Shown piece after piece: positions 1-6,004 of a stretch of 6,476 bases of DNA. Each line of letters begins with the position of its first letter. Position 1 is the stretch's first letter. The position numbers and the translations under genes are program-made. The stretch lies in the NCBI GenBank assembly GCA_030606525.1, contig JAUWGG010000062.1, positions 1 to 6,476 on the forward strand. Reading direction: 5' to 3'. The stretch comes from Methanobacteriota archaeon. Lineage in GTDB: Archaea; Thermoplasmatota; Thermoplasmata; JAUWGG01. The notes below the pieces were generated by a model that saw nothing but the letters and a program-made list of their open reading frames with translations, had not been told where the DNA came from and did not search any database.

Positions 1-416
1 ATCGCTTTTTGCACACTTTCTGGCAGGATATCAAGCTGCCCTATAGCCCTGATTCTTATTTTATGCTCGTGGATCCTTTCATCATCTCCTGCCTTATAGA
101 AGCTTTGCGTGAACAATTTCATCAGTTCCTCCACTTCTTCATCATCCCTCTTCAAGTTCTCCGTTGAAAAAGCATAAACTGTTAAGTTTTTCACTCCCAG
201 CTCAACGCACCACTCCAGTAACTCTTCCAATTTGTTCTTACCTTTTTGATGACCTTCGTTTGTACTCAAACCAAGCCCTCGGGCAAAACGACGATTGCCG
301 TCCATTATGACCGCTATATGTTTTGGTATTTCCTTACTCAAAACTTCCTTTAACAACTTCTTCTCATATGTTTGATAGGCACTATCTGATATGATCTTGG
401 AAATTTCACTAACCAT
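1..416 (-). CDS. uppS: cis-prenyltransferase (polyprenyl diphosphate synthase), 3' end cut by window edge
   Basis: The enzyme adds isopentenyl diphosphate units in cis to an allylic diphosphate primer, giving the long polyprenyl carrier used for glycan transfer at the membrane. The 138 visible codons contain the family signature HIAVIMDGNRRFARG at residues 33-47, with catalytic Asp39 and the Gly-Asn-Arg-Arg phosphate-binding stretch. GHQKG follows at 55-59, and AFSTENLKR at 82-90 is the second conserved block. Family members are usually about 230-270 residues, so roughly half is present; the C-terminal part with the R-x-S-x-F/W-Q and E motifs lies outside. The N-terminal extension of about 30 residues before HIAVIMDGN is usual in archaeal members. 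The start is the first ATG after two in-frame TGA codons, so no longer start exists. There is no clear Shine-Dalgarno, and a TATA-like box about 28 bases upstream suggests leaderless transcription. Seen: motifs and start. Inferred: the product is an archaeal glycosyl carrier lipid, since chain length cannot be read. Confidence 0.93.
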   Translation of the reverse strand, partial: MVSEISKIISDSAYQTYEKKLLKEVLSKEIPKHIAVIMDGNRRFARGLGLSTNEGHQKGKNKLEELLEWCVELGVKNLTVYAFSTENLKRDDEEVEELMKLFTQSFYKAGDDERIHEHKIRIRAIGQLDILPESVQKA

Positions 417-440
417 TCTTTTACTTCATCATTCTACTTC

Positions 441-458
441 TATATAAAATTTTATAGG
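441..458 (-). promoter_or_regulatory. candidate promoter of the cis-prenyltransferase gene (TATA box inside a palindrome)
   Basis: On the minus strand the sequence reads CTATAAAATTTTATATAG. It contains TTTATATA, matching the archaeal TATA consensus, at 448-441, centred about 28 bases before the ATG at 416. That places transcription start at or within a few bases of the start codon, so the mRNA would be leaderless or nearly so. The upstream half (TATAAAAT) is an alternative box that would give a leader of about 10 bases. Bases 443-456 form a perfect 14-base palindrome, TATAAAATTTTATA. Assignment is by consensus and spacing only. Confidence 0.5.
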
Positions 459-502
459 AGATCTTCAGGTAAATAACTCCTTCCAATCCCAAATCAATAT
501 AT

Positions 503-515
503 TTTTTTATATATG
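503..515 (+). promoter_or_regulatory. candidate promoter (TATA box) of the tldD-tldE operon
   Basis: TTTTTTATATATG contains the archaeal TATA consensus TTTATATA at 506-513. With the usual spacing, transcription would begin near 535-538, giving a leader of about 60 bases that carries a Shine-Dalgarno-like purine run. This contrasts with the other genes here, whose TATA boxes sit 24-28 bases from the ATG. The run is nearly symmetrical, so it could also be read on the minus strand as a distal uppS promoter. Confidence 0.4.
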
Positions 516-586
516 TTATGAAAAAAACTCTAAAAAAGATTAAATCCTAAAAGAGCTATCACTTCTTTAGATTGATTGTCAAAAAA

Positions 587-597
587 GGGTGGTGAGG
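587..597 (+). promoter_or_regulatory. Shine-Dalgarno region deciding the tldD start
   Basis: GGGTGGTGAGG lies directly before the ATG at 598. GGTG at 588-591 or GGTGA at 591-595 can pair with the archaeal 16S 3' end (anti-SD CACCUCC). The GTG codons at 589 and 592 fall inside this run, which argues that they belong to the ribosome site and that ATG 598 is the start. Confidence 0.55.
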
Positions 598-1974
598 ATG
601 GATAAGATCATTGATGAAGCAATGAAGCGAGGAGCAGAGTACGCTGATATTCGTTTTCTAAGTAAAGAAGGAACAAGACTTGAACTTAAGGATGGAGAAC
701 TAAAAAAATCGATTTATGGAAAAGATGGTGGAACGAGCATGAGGGTCCTATACAAAGGCGCATGGGGCTTTTTTTCCACAAATGACCTATCAAAGAAAAG
801 CCTTGAAAATGCATTGGATACTGCTTTTAAGCTGGCTAAAGGAAGCAGCACCATGGTAAAGGAAAGGATTCATTTGGCTGATGTTAAAGCTGTAAAGGCG
901 AAAAAGATACTTCATGCAAAGAAGGATCCTCAAGATATGAGCATTGAGGAGAAGCATGCGCTCATATTGAACATGAGCAGCGCGATCAGTGAGATAAAAG
1001 GTGTGCATACTGTGACCGCGGTATATGGTGATGGCACCGAGATCCAGCACATATTGAACTCAGATGGAGCAGATCTATACAGCCAGGTTACAAGAACATT
1101 TGTTTATGCAAGGATCATCGCCAGAGAAGGCAAAAATGTGGTTGGATTCAGCACATCAACAGGAGGTACAGGAGGTTTTGAGATCTTTGATCTGGAAGAT
1201 CCCGTAAAGAAGGGTATCAAAGCTGGTGAATCTGCTGTGCGCATATTGTCCGCCAAAAAGGCTCCAGGCGGAAAGATGACCATAATTACAGATCATAATT
1301 TAACTGGCGTATTTGCCCATGAAGCATTGGGTCATGCAACGGAAGGCGATTGTATAGTATCAGGCAACTCCTGTTTGGAAGGAAAGATCGGAGAAAGGAT
1401 AGGAAGCGAAAAGGTCACAATAATAGACGATCCTTCAGTGAAAAATGCATTTGGCTCTTTTCCTTTCGACGCTGAAGGGGTTAAAGCCCAAAGAAAGATA
1501 CTCGTTGAGAATGGAATTTTGAAAAACTATATTTTGAATAGGGAAACTGCATATAAGTTAAAAATGACACCTAACGGCGGAGCAAGGGCTGAATCATACT
1601 CTGTTCATCCTTTAGTAAGAATGAGCAATACGTTCATAGATAATGGAGATCATTCTTTTGAAGAGTTAATTGAGGATATTAAACTAGGGGTGTATGTAAA
1701 GGGAACCAGAGGCGGACAAGTGAGCACAGCGAAGGGCACATTCCAGTTCAATGCCCAAGAAGCATTCCTTATAAAAAATGGAGAGATAACAACACCCTTA
1801 AAGGATGTGTCGATTGCAGGCGCAACCCTGGAAACATTAAAGAACATCGATGCCTGCGGTAATGACTTTAAATTAGGGGATCCGGGCTCTTGCGGAAAAG
1901 GACAGTGGGTTCCTGTCTCGGATGGAGGTCCGCACATTCGAATAAGAAATGTTGTCTTAGGAGGGGGTACATGA
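598..1974 (+). CDS. tldD: TldD, catalytic subunit of the TldD/TldE metallopeptidase
   Basis: TldD is the zinc-bearing subunit of the TldD/TldE peptidase. In E. coli this complex matures microcin B17 and degrades the unfolded antitoxin CcdA, cutting unstructured peptides inside a closed chamber. Counting from ATG 598 (458 residues), the metal site is HEALGH at 241-246, giving His241, catalytic Glu242 and His246. The likely third ligand is Cys432 in SCGKGQWVPV near the C-terminus, which aligns with the CGK-GQ-VPV block of bacterial TldD. FDAEGV (about 290-295) and the late GNDF motif (421-424) are also typical. E. coli TldD is 481 residues, so this is a normal, slightly short archaeal form. ATG 598 is preferred over GTG 589 and 592 because those lie in the ribosome-binding purines and the MDKIIDEAMKRGAEYADIRF start matches the family and the TldE N-terminus. 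It overlaps tldE by 4 bases. The native archaeal substrate is unknown. Confidence 0.95.
   Translation: MDKIIDEAMKRGAEYADIRFLSKEGTRLELKDGELKKSIYGKDGGTSMRVLYKGAWGFFSTNDLSKKSLENALDTAFKLAKGSSTMVKERIHLADVKAVKAKKILHAKKDPQDMSIEEKHALILNMSSAISEIKGVHTVTAVYGDGTEIQHILNSDGADLYSQVTRTFVYARIIAREGKNVVGFSTSTGGTGGFEIFDLEDPVKKGIKAGESAVRILSAKKAPGGKMTIITDHNLTGVFAHEALGHATEGDCIVSGNSCLEGKIGERIGSEKVTIIDDPSVKNAFGSFPFDAEGVKAQRKILVENGILKNYILNRETAYKLKMTPNGGARAESYSVHPLVRMSNTFIDNGDHSFEELIEDIKLGVYVKGTRGGQVSTAKGTFQFNAQEAFLIKNGEITTPLKDVSIAGATLETLKNIDACGNDFKLGDPGSCGKGQWVPVSDGGPHIRIRNVVLGGGT
1959..1968 (+). promoter_or_regulatory. strong Shine-Dalgarno of tldE inside the tldD 3' end
   Basis: AGGAGGGGGT contains GGAGG at 1960-1964, six bases before the ATG at 1971. 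It also encodes the C-terminal Leu-Gly-Gly-Gly of TldD. This site selects ATG 1971 over an in-frame upstream ATG at 1890, and together with the overlapping stop it points to translational coupling. Confidence 0.85.
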
Positions 1975-3332
1975 TCGATATTGGGAATAAGGTGATAAAA
2001 AAGGCAGTTAAACTTGGTGCTGATCAAGCTGAAGTGTTCATCAGCAGTGGAAAGCAGAATGCATTCACGATCGAAAAGAATGCTGTAACCTGTACATCGG
2101 GAATGGAAATAAGCGGCATTGGCATCCGGATACTGAAAAACAGTAGGATGGGTTTCACATATTGCACGGATCTATTGGAGGCGGAAGAAGCAATAAAAAA
2201 AGCGCTTTCCCTTTCCAAACTCGGCAAGGAAATGCCTTATTTCAGTTTCACAAGTGAGAATAAGATAAGACCCATAGATAATTTGTTTGATAAGAGAATT
2301 CATGAGCTGGGAGTAGAATATGGTTTGCAGAAATCTAAAGAGATGATAGACAGCGCTTTAGAAGTAAATAAGAATATCAATGTAACCAATGGCTATATTA
2401 TCTACGGCAGCAGTTCTTTCGCCATTGTCAATTCGCAGGGCGTAGAAATCGAGGATAAAGGTACAACTATCCTTGGGACGGTTGGTACAGTTATGAAAGA
2501 TGCGGGTATTTCAACTGGTTTTGAGGAAATCTGCTCGCGCATGCTCGATGTTGATTTTGATATCGCTGGAAAGAACGCTGCAGAATTGGCTGTTAAGAGT
2601 CATAATCCAAAGAAGTGCGAGGACAGTGGTGAAACGACCATTCTCTTCACTCCATATGCTTTTAGAGACATGCTCGAGTTCATAACAATTCCAGCATTGC
2701 ATGGAGATATTGCACACAAAGGTGAATCGGTTTATTCCGACAAAGTTGGGGAGTTGGTAGCAAGTGAGGAGATATCTATAATAGATGATGCAACCCTGCC
2801 AAATGGACTGAATTCTGCAATTGTGGATGATGAAGGTGTACCGTCAAAAAGAGTGGAATTGATCAAAGCTGGTGTTTTGAAGACCTTCTTGTACGATGTT
2901 TCCACTGCCAAGGAATACGGAAAGGAAAGCACAGGCAGTGGATCAAGAAGTGAGAGATTGAAGGTCGCAAAAAGCTATAAATCCTTACCTATCATAGATG
3001 CCAGGAATCTCATACTCCAGGGAAGAACTCATCCAATAGATGAACTGATAGATGAGGTAAAGAAGGGTCTGCTTGTGTATACGGTCCTGGGAGCGCACAC
3101 TGCCAATCCAGCTTCAGGCGATTTTTCAGTTAATTCTTCTCTCCTATTCAAGATCGAAGATGGGGAGATAAAACATCCGATCAAATCAGCTATGATCAGT
3201 GGAAACATGCCGGACTGCTTGAAAAACCTGGTTGGTATGGGCAATGATTTCAAGAAACTCACAGGCGAGATAATGCCCATTAGCTTGATGATCCCAACCA
3301 TTGGAGTTGAGAAGGTCACGGTTAGCGCATAA
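1971..3332 (+). CDS. tldE: TldE/PmbA, partner subunit of the TldD/TldE peptidase
   Basis: This is a 453-residue member of the PmbA/TldD family; E. coli PmbA (TldE) has 450. The N-terminus (MIDIGNKVIKKAVKLGADQA) matches the family's opening helix and the TldD paralogue. The position of TldD's HExxxH is occupied here by FTPYAFRDMLEFI (about 226-238), with no HExxxH and no late Cys ligand, so it should not bind the catalytic metal. DDEGVPS (286-292) and GAHTANPASGDFSV (374-387) are characteristic of this subunit. The known role is to complete the heterodimer and shape the peptide-binding chamber. It begins in the last codons of tldD (ATGA overlap) behind a strong ribosome site, which fits equal production of both subunits. 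An in-frame ATG at 1890 would give 27 extra residues that only re-read tldD in another frame, so it was rejected. A 52-base gap with a TATA-like run separates it from the next gene. Confidence 0.95.
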   Translation: MIDIGNKVIKKAVKLGADQAEVFISSGKQNAFTIEKNAVTCTSGMEISGIGIRILKNSRMGFTYCTDLLEAEEAIKKALSLSKLGKEMPYFSFTSENKIRPIDNLFDKRIHELGVEYGLQKSKEMIDSALEVNKNINVTNGYIIYGSSSFAIVNSQGVEIEDKGTTILGTVGTVMKDAGISTGFEEICSRMLDVDFDIAGKNAAELAVKSHNPKKCEDSGETTILFTPYAFRDMLEFITIPALHGDIAHKGESVYSDKVGELVASEEISIIDDATLPNGLNSAIVDDEGVPSKRVELIKAGVLKTFLYDVSTAKEYGKESTGSGSRSERLKVAKSYKSLPIIDARNLILQGRTHPIDELIDEVKKGLLVYTVLGAHTANPASGDFSVNSSLLFKIEDGEIKHPIKSAMISGNMPDCLKNLVGMGNDFKKLTGEIMPISLMIPTIGVEKVTVSA

Positions 3333-3350
3333 TTTACACACAAAAAGCAC

Positions 3351-3362
3351 AAAAATATATAT
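3351..3362 (+). promoter_or_regulatory. candidate promoter of the type I membrane protein gene
   Basis: AAAAATATATAT is centred about 28 bases before the ATG at 3385, the spacing expected if transcription starts at or next to the start codon. No purine-rich ribosome site precedes the ATG (the 15 bases before it are mostly pyrimidines), in line with a leaderless mRNA. A T-rich run at 3368-3379 between box and gene may end tldDE transcription. By position and composition only. Confidence 0.5.
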
Positions 3363-3384
3363 GATTAATTCTTTTCCTTAAGCG

Positions 3385-4200
3385 ATGAGGCGATTTGCAA
3401 TTATATTTGCTGTATTAATAATGATCCTCATATTCATACCCATAACAGATGCGCAAGAGGTTAGAGACCCTGGCAAAGTGAACAAGTTGTTAAGTGATTT
3501 TGATACACCACAAATTATTCCTGGAAACAGTGGAATATTCAAGTTCACACTGAACAATCCATACGGCGAGAACATGACCTCTATTCATCTGAATATAAGC
3601 GTATATAAATATGCAACGATCGACACTTCTGCTGATGTGATAGACATAAAAAATCCTCCTATAATTCAACAGAGTATGAAACAGGAATTTTCTCGTTCAG
3701 TTCATAACCTATCTTCCAATGATAAATGCAATATAACATTCACCATATATACAAGGAAAGACACACCGCATGGTTCCTATTTCTCTCAAAGCACATATTT
3801 TGTGCGGTTCTGGTTAGAATTTAACTACTCAGGCGAAGAATATACAATGTTCTCCAGAGGATATTTCACCGATGAGCAGTGGGATTCCCTCACCAGCGAT
3901 GAAGATGGTATTGGTGGGGTCAACCAAACTTATTTGAGAGAATTGGGATGCGATGGCATTATCCCTGATTCCTCTTTCGGAGTGAAAATCCCAATTCCAA
4001 TGTGGCCGTTCTATCTGCTCGTTTCTTTGACCATTTTCTTTGCTTTCTTAGCATGTATGTTCTATTTGGAGGAAAATCCAGGCAAATATCCTTGGCTAGA
4101 AAAAAGATTTCAGCGTTTACAGGGAAAAATGAACCAATTCTTGCGCCTTTCCAAGCATGGATTGGATAAGACCATTAAAAGCGGAAATAAAAAGAAGTGA
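3385..4200 (+). CDS. unrecognised type I membrane protein with sequon-rich extracellular domain
   Basis: I do not recognise a named family. The 271 residues begin with a signal peptide: MRR, then a hydrophobic core at about 4-20, and a likely cut after TDA at 23. Residues 24-200 form an outer domain with alternating polar and hydrophobic strands. The early part (IIPGNSGIFKFTLNNPYGEN, 44-63) resembles the beta-sandwich NEW3/COG1361-like domains of archaeal surface proteins. Six Asn-X-Ser/Thr sequons occur at Asn63, 70, 108, 116, 147 and 180, and Cys115 and Cys189 could form a disulfide. One membrane helix spans about 205-227. It is followed by a basic, amphipathic cytoplasmic tail (about 228-271) ending in GNKKK. 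The orientation is therefore N-out, C-in. It follows tldE after 52 bases with its own likely promoter, and precedes a small two-helix membrane protein. Function is unknown; a cell-surface structural or assembly role is an inference from topology and sequons. Confidence 0.85.
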   Translation: MRRFAIIFAVLIMILIFIPITDAQEVRDPGKVNKLLSDFDTPQIIPGNSGIFKFTLNNPYGENMTSIHLNISVYKYATIDTSADVIDIKNPPIIQQSMKQEFSRSVHNLSSNDKCNITFTIYTRKDTPHGSYFSQSTYFVRFWLEFNYSGEEYTMFSRGYFTDEQWDSLTSDEDGIGGVNQTYLRELGCDGIIPDSSFGVKIPIPMWPFYLLVSLTIFFAFLACMFYLEENPGKYPWLEKRFQRLQGKMNQFLRLSKHGLDKTIKSGNKKK

Positions 4201-4212
4201 TCTTTGAAAAGG

Positions 4213-4221
4213 TTTTTATAT
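4213..4221 (+). promoter_or_regulatory. candidate promoter of the small membrane protein gene
   Basis: TTTTTATAT is centred 25-26 bases before the ATG at 4243, which suggests a leaderless mRNA. A second AT run, TTTTATATATG at 4227-4237, lies too close to the ATG to serve it. If the gene instead started at TTG 4204, this box would lie inside the coding region. Confidence 0.45.
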
Positions 4222-4242
4222 CGAAATTTTATATATGGGGCA

Positions 4243-4446
4243 ATGAACGAATCCGCTGAAACACTGAGAAAGATCTTATTTGCATCCTCCATCCTATTGA
4301 TAATGGCAGGACTTATCATGTATTTTGTTTGGGGCATATTGTACAATTCATGGAATATACTCCTTGTGGAGAACATGGGCGTATATGCCGTTACCATCAT
4401 CCTGATCTGCTTTGGTATCGTTGGTGCATTTCTTTATTCAAAATGA
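4243..4446 (+). CDS. unrecognised small protein with two membrane helices
   Basis: This 67-residue protein has a short polar N-terminus (MNESAETLRK), a first membrane helix at about 11-33 (rich in Ile, Leu and Phe, ending WGILY), a loop of about ten residues containing SWN and VEN, and a second helix at about 45-64 ending FLYSK at the C-terminus. No catalytic motif is visible and I cannot name a family. Such hairpins are often small subunits or modulators of membrane complexes, but that is only a possibility here. An in-frame TTG at 4204 would add 13 residues (MKRFLYRNFIYGA). ATG 4243 is preferred because a TATA-like box lies about 26 bases before it and the extension would be encoded by that promoter. 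It lies 42 bases after the type I membrane protein gene on the same strand, so the two may be functionally linked. Its stop is two bases from the convergent proS stop. Confidence 0.7.
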   Translation: MNESAETLRKILFASSILLIMAGLIMYFVWGILYNSWNILLVENMGVYAVTIILICFGIVGAFLYSK

Positions 4447-4448
4447 AT

Positions 4449-5831
4449 TCAATATGTTTTCGCTGCATATACCACTATATCAGTTTCTTTTCCACAGATC
4501 ACACATTTTCCTTTAAAATCTTCCTTCGGTGCAAGAGGACCCAAGATATCTTTATCTGTTCTATTTTCAATTTCATGGGCACAATCTTCTTTCCCACACC
4601 ATCCCAAACGGAGTATTTTTTCGCCAGTTAGATCGTTGATTATTCCTTCTTCTAATTTCCTGGCAGCTTCTTTTAGCAGATTCTCTTCGATCTTCTTAAG
4701 GTGATCAGCAACTTCCTTGATCAGATCAACTTTTAAAACCTTCTTCTTTTCTGAGGTATCCCTTCGCGACAGCGTGATCTCGCCTTCCCTCATCTCCTGC
4801 TCGCCAATCTCTATCCTCAACGGCACACCTTTAGACTCCCAATCATAATACTTGCTGCCTGGTCTTATGTCTCGGTCGTCTAAATGCACTCTAAAATTAG
4901 CATCTAATAATTCATTAAGAATGCTTTCAGCTTCAAGCAGGATCTCCTCTTTAACAGTTTTAGATAGAATAGGGACTATCACTACTTGATATGGTGCTAT
5001 CTGGGGCGGTAATATTATACCTCGATCATCACCGTGAATGCCTATTACCGCACCAAGAAGACGTTCACTCATACCAAAGGTTGTCTGGTGTACATATTTA
5101 TGCTCACCAGTTTCATCCTCATACATAATGTTATAGGGCTTTGAGAAATTATCTCTATATTGGTGGATGGAACCGAGTTGAAGGGTTTTACCTGTGGGCA
5201 TGAGCGCGTCTATCCCGATCGTATAGAATGCGCCTGGAAATTTGTCCCACTCCGGCCTCTTACACAATAAAAAAGGCAGGCAGAGTTTCTTTGCAAATCG
5301 CTCCATTATCTCTAGATCTTCCTTTATTTGCCTTTCCGAATCTTCGAAGGCAGCATGGCATGTATGTGCTTCAAAAAAATGAATTTCTCTCACCCTAATA
5401 AAAGAACGGGTCTGTTTTGTTTCGTAGCGAAATGTATTCACGATCTGGTAGATCTTCATTGGCAGATCAGCATGTGACCTGATCCATAAGGAGAACATTG
5501 GATAGATAGCTGTTTCGCTCGTTGGTCTTAATAAGAGCTTAACATCTAAAAGATTATCACCAGCATGCGTTACCCAATACACCTGTTCATCGAAACCCTT
5601 TATATGTTCTGCTTCTTTGGCGAACTCATTCTCTGCAATAAGCAGTGGAAAATGGACCTCGCCATGTTCTGTAGCATCAAATTCACTTCTAATGTGCTCG
5701 TCTATTAATCTCATTACTTTCCAGCCGTACGTGGTCCAAACGTTCATTCCCTTTATTGGATAACGTTTATCGCTTAGATTTGCTTTGTCCACAGCCCAGG
5801 TGTACCACTCGCTGAAATTCTCCTTCTTCAT
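4449..5831 (-). CDS. proS: prolyl-tRNA synthetase, archaeal/eukaryotic type
   Basis: This cytoplasmic class II enzyme charges tRNA-Pro with proline. The 460 residues fit the archaeal length. The catalytic core has RPTSE at 102-106, motif 2 at about 134-156 (FRYETKQTRSFIRVREIHFF, with the arginines that hold ATP), and motif 3 within GMSERLLGAVIGIHGDDRG at 253-271. The anticodon-binding domain follows at about 282-380 (start YQVVIVPIL; HLDDRDIRPGSKYYDWESKG at 316-335). There is no bacterial-style editing insertion between motifs 2 and 3. The C-terminal domain has Cys412, Cys417, Cys443 and Cys446 in C-x4-C and C-x2-C spacing, likely binding zinc, and the protein ends in Tyr460. Archaeal-type ProRS structures (for example Thermus thermophilus) have a terminal Tyr whose carboxylate reaches the active site. 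The start is ATG at 5831, giving MKKENFSEWYTWAVDKANLS, typical for the family. It is divergent from the downstream ATPase gene and convergent with the small membrane protein gene. Confidence 0.97.
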   Translation of the reverse strand: MKKENFSEWYTWAVDKANLSDKRYPIKGMNVWTTYGWKVMRLIDEHIRSEFDATEHGEVHFPLLIAENEFAKEAEHIKGFDEQVYWVTHAGDNLLDVKLLLRPTSETAIYPMFSLWIRSHADLPMKIYQIVNTFRYETKQTRSFIRVREIHFFEAHTCHAAFEDSERQIKEDLEIMERFAKKLCLPFLLCKRPEWDKFPGAFYTIGIDALMPTGKTLQLGSIHQYRDNFSKPYNIMYEDETGEHKYVHQTTFGMSERLLGAVIGIHGDDRGIILPPQIAPYQVVIVPILSKTVKEEILLEAESILNELLDANFRVHLDDRDIRPGSKYYDWESKGVPLRIEIGEQEMREGEITLSRRDTSEKKKVLKVDLIKEVADHLKKIEENLLKEAARKLEEGIINDLTGEKILRLGWCGKEDCAHEIENRTDKDILGPLAPKEDFKGKCVICGKETDIVVYAAKTY

Positions 5832-5845
5832 TCTATCATCATTCG

Positions 5846-5859
5846 ATTATAGGTATAGA
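5846..5859 (-). promoter_or_regulatory. candidate promoter of proS
   Basis: On the minus strand the sequence reads TCTATACCTATAAT, about 18-28 bases before the proS ATG. It contains TATACCTAT, the same nonamer found at a similar distance before the divergent ATPase start. As a TATA box it is a weak match to the archaeal consensus. The GAATGATGA just before the ATG is not a clear Shine-Dalgarno, so the mRNA may be leaderless or have a very short leader. Confidence 0.3.
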
Positions 5860-5989
5860 AAAGAAGTTAATGAGAGTTTTGGTGAGGAATCTGCTTTTTA
5901 TTTTGAATTAATTTATTTAAGAAAGAATAATCAATAATCCACTATACAAAAATGTATTATACCTAAAAGTATAAATATTTATATACCTA
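5850..5989. repeat. three copies of the octamer TATACCTA in the proS/ATPase divergent gap
   Basis: TATACCTA occurs on the plus strand at 5958-5965 and 5982-5989 (24 bases apart, start to start), and inverted (TAGGTATA) at 5850-5857. The inverted copy and the 5982 copy both extend to the nonamer TATACCTAT, and each lies just over 20 bases before the start codon it faces. They may be operator half-sites, or a shared promoter word in AT-rich sequence. Function is not shown by the sequence. Confidence 0.45.
5970..5986 (+). promoter_or_regulatory. candidate promoter of the ATPase gene
   Basis: TATAAATATTTATATAC contains TTTATATA at 5978-5985, centred about 24 bases before the ATG at 6005, so the mRNA is probably leaderless or nearly so. 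No ribosome site is visible. Bases 5970-5983 form a perfect palindrome (TATAAATATTTATA), which could work in either direction or bind a dimeric regulator. It is flanked by the TATACCTA copies. Confidence 0.5.
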
Positions 5990-6004
5990 TTAATAATTGG
6001 TAAT

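Larger units (their letters stand above)
417..597. other. divergent intergenic region between uppS and tldD
   Basis: This 181-base AT-rich gap has stop codons in all useful frames and no RNA gene that I can recognise. It holds the palindromic uppS promoter candidate near 441-458, the tldD TATA candidate near 503-515, A-rich leader sequence (521-550) and the tldD ribosome site. The two promoters appear separate, about 50 bases apart, so read-through competition is possible but not evident. Confidence 0.7.

Noticed and set aside
589..597. GTG starts at 589 or 592 for tldD
   Set aside because: They lie inside the GGTGGTGAGG ribosome-binding run, and ATG 598 gives the family-typical N-terminus.
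790..1050. Open frame on the minus strand inside tldD
   Set aside because: It is a shadow of a strongly supported gene, with no motifs, promoter or ribosome site.
1890..1970. Longer TldE from an in-frame ATG at 1890
   Set aside because: The extra 27 residues re-read the tldD C-terminus in another frame, while a strong SD precedes ATG 1971.
1650..2027. 125-codon open frame on the minus strand across the tldD/tldE junction
   Set aside because: It is antisense to two conserved coding regions, has low-complexity hydrophobic composition and no recognisable domain.
598..3332. tldDE as part of a RiPP biosynthesis cluster
   Set aside because: No precursor peptide, cyclodehydratase, lanthipeptide or radical SAM gene is in the window, and the neighbours are housekeeping or membrane genes.
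3029..3352. 107-codon open frame on the minus strand over the tldE 3' end
   Set aside because: It is a shadow of the conserved TldE C-terminal domain with no supporting signals.
4204..4242. TTG start at 4204 for the small membrane protein
   Set aside because: It has a weak start codon, it begins 4 bases after the previous stop with no SD, and the extension is encoded by TATA-like promoter sequence. It is not fully excluded.
4329..4631. Plus-strand open frame spanning the small membrane gene and the proS 3' end
   Set aside because: It is out of frame with the membrane protein and antisense to the conserved ProRS Cys domain; its Phe-rich product looks like reverse-strand reading.
5870..5911. 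13-codon mini-ORF (MRVLVRNLLFILN) in the proS/ATPase gap
   Set aside because: It has no ribosome site or TATA at the right distance, and such short frames are expected by chance. It was not annotated.
5832..6004. Possible tRNA, small RNA or mobile element end in the divergent gap
   Set aside because: No cloverleaf, stable GC-rich stem, terminal inverted repeat or target duplication is visible; only AT-rich promoter-like sequence is.
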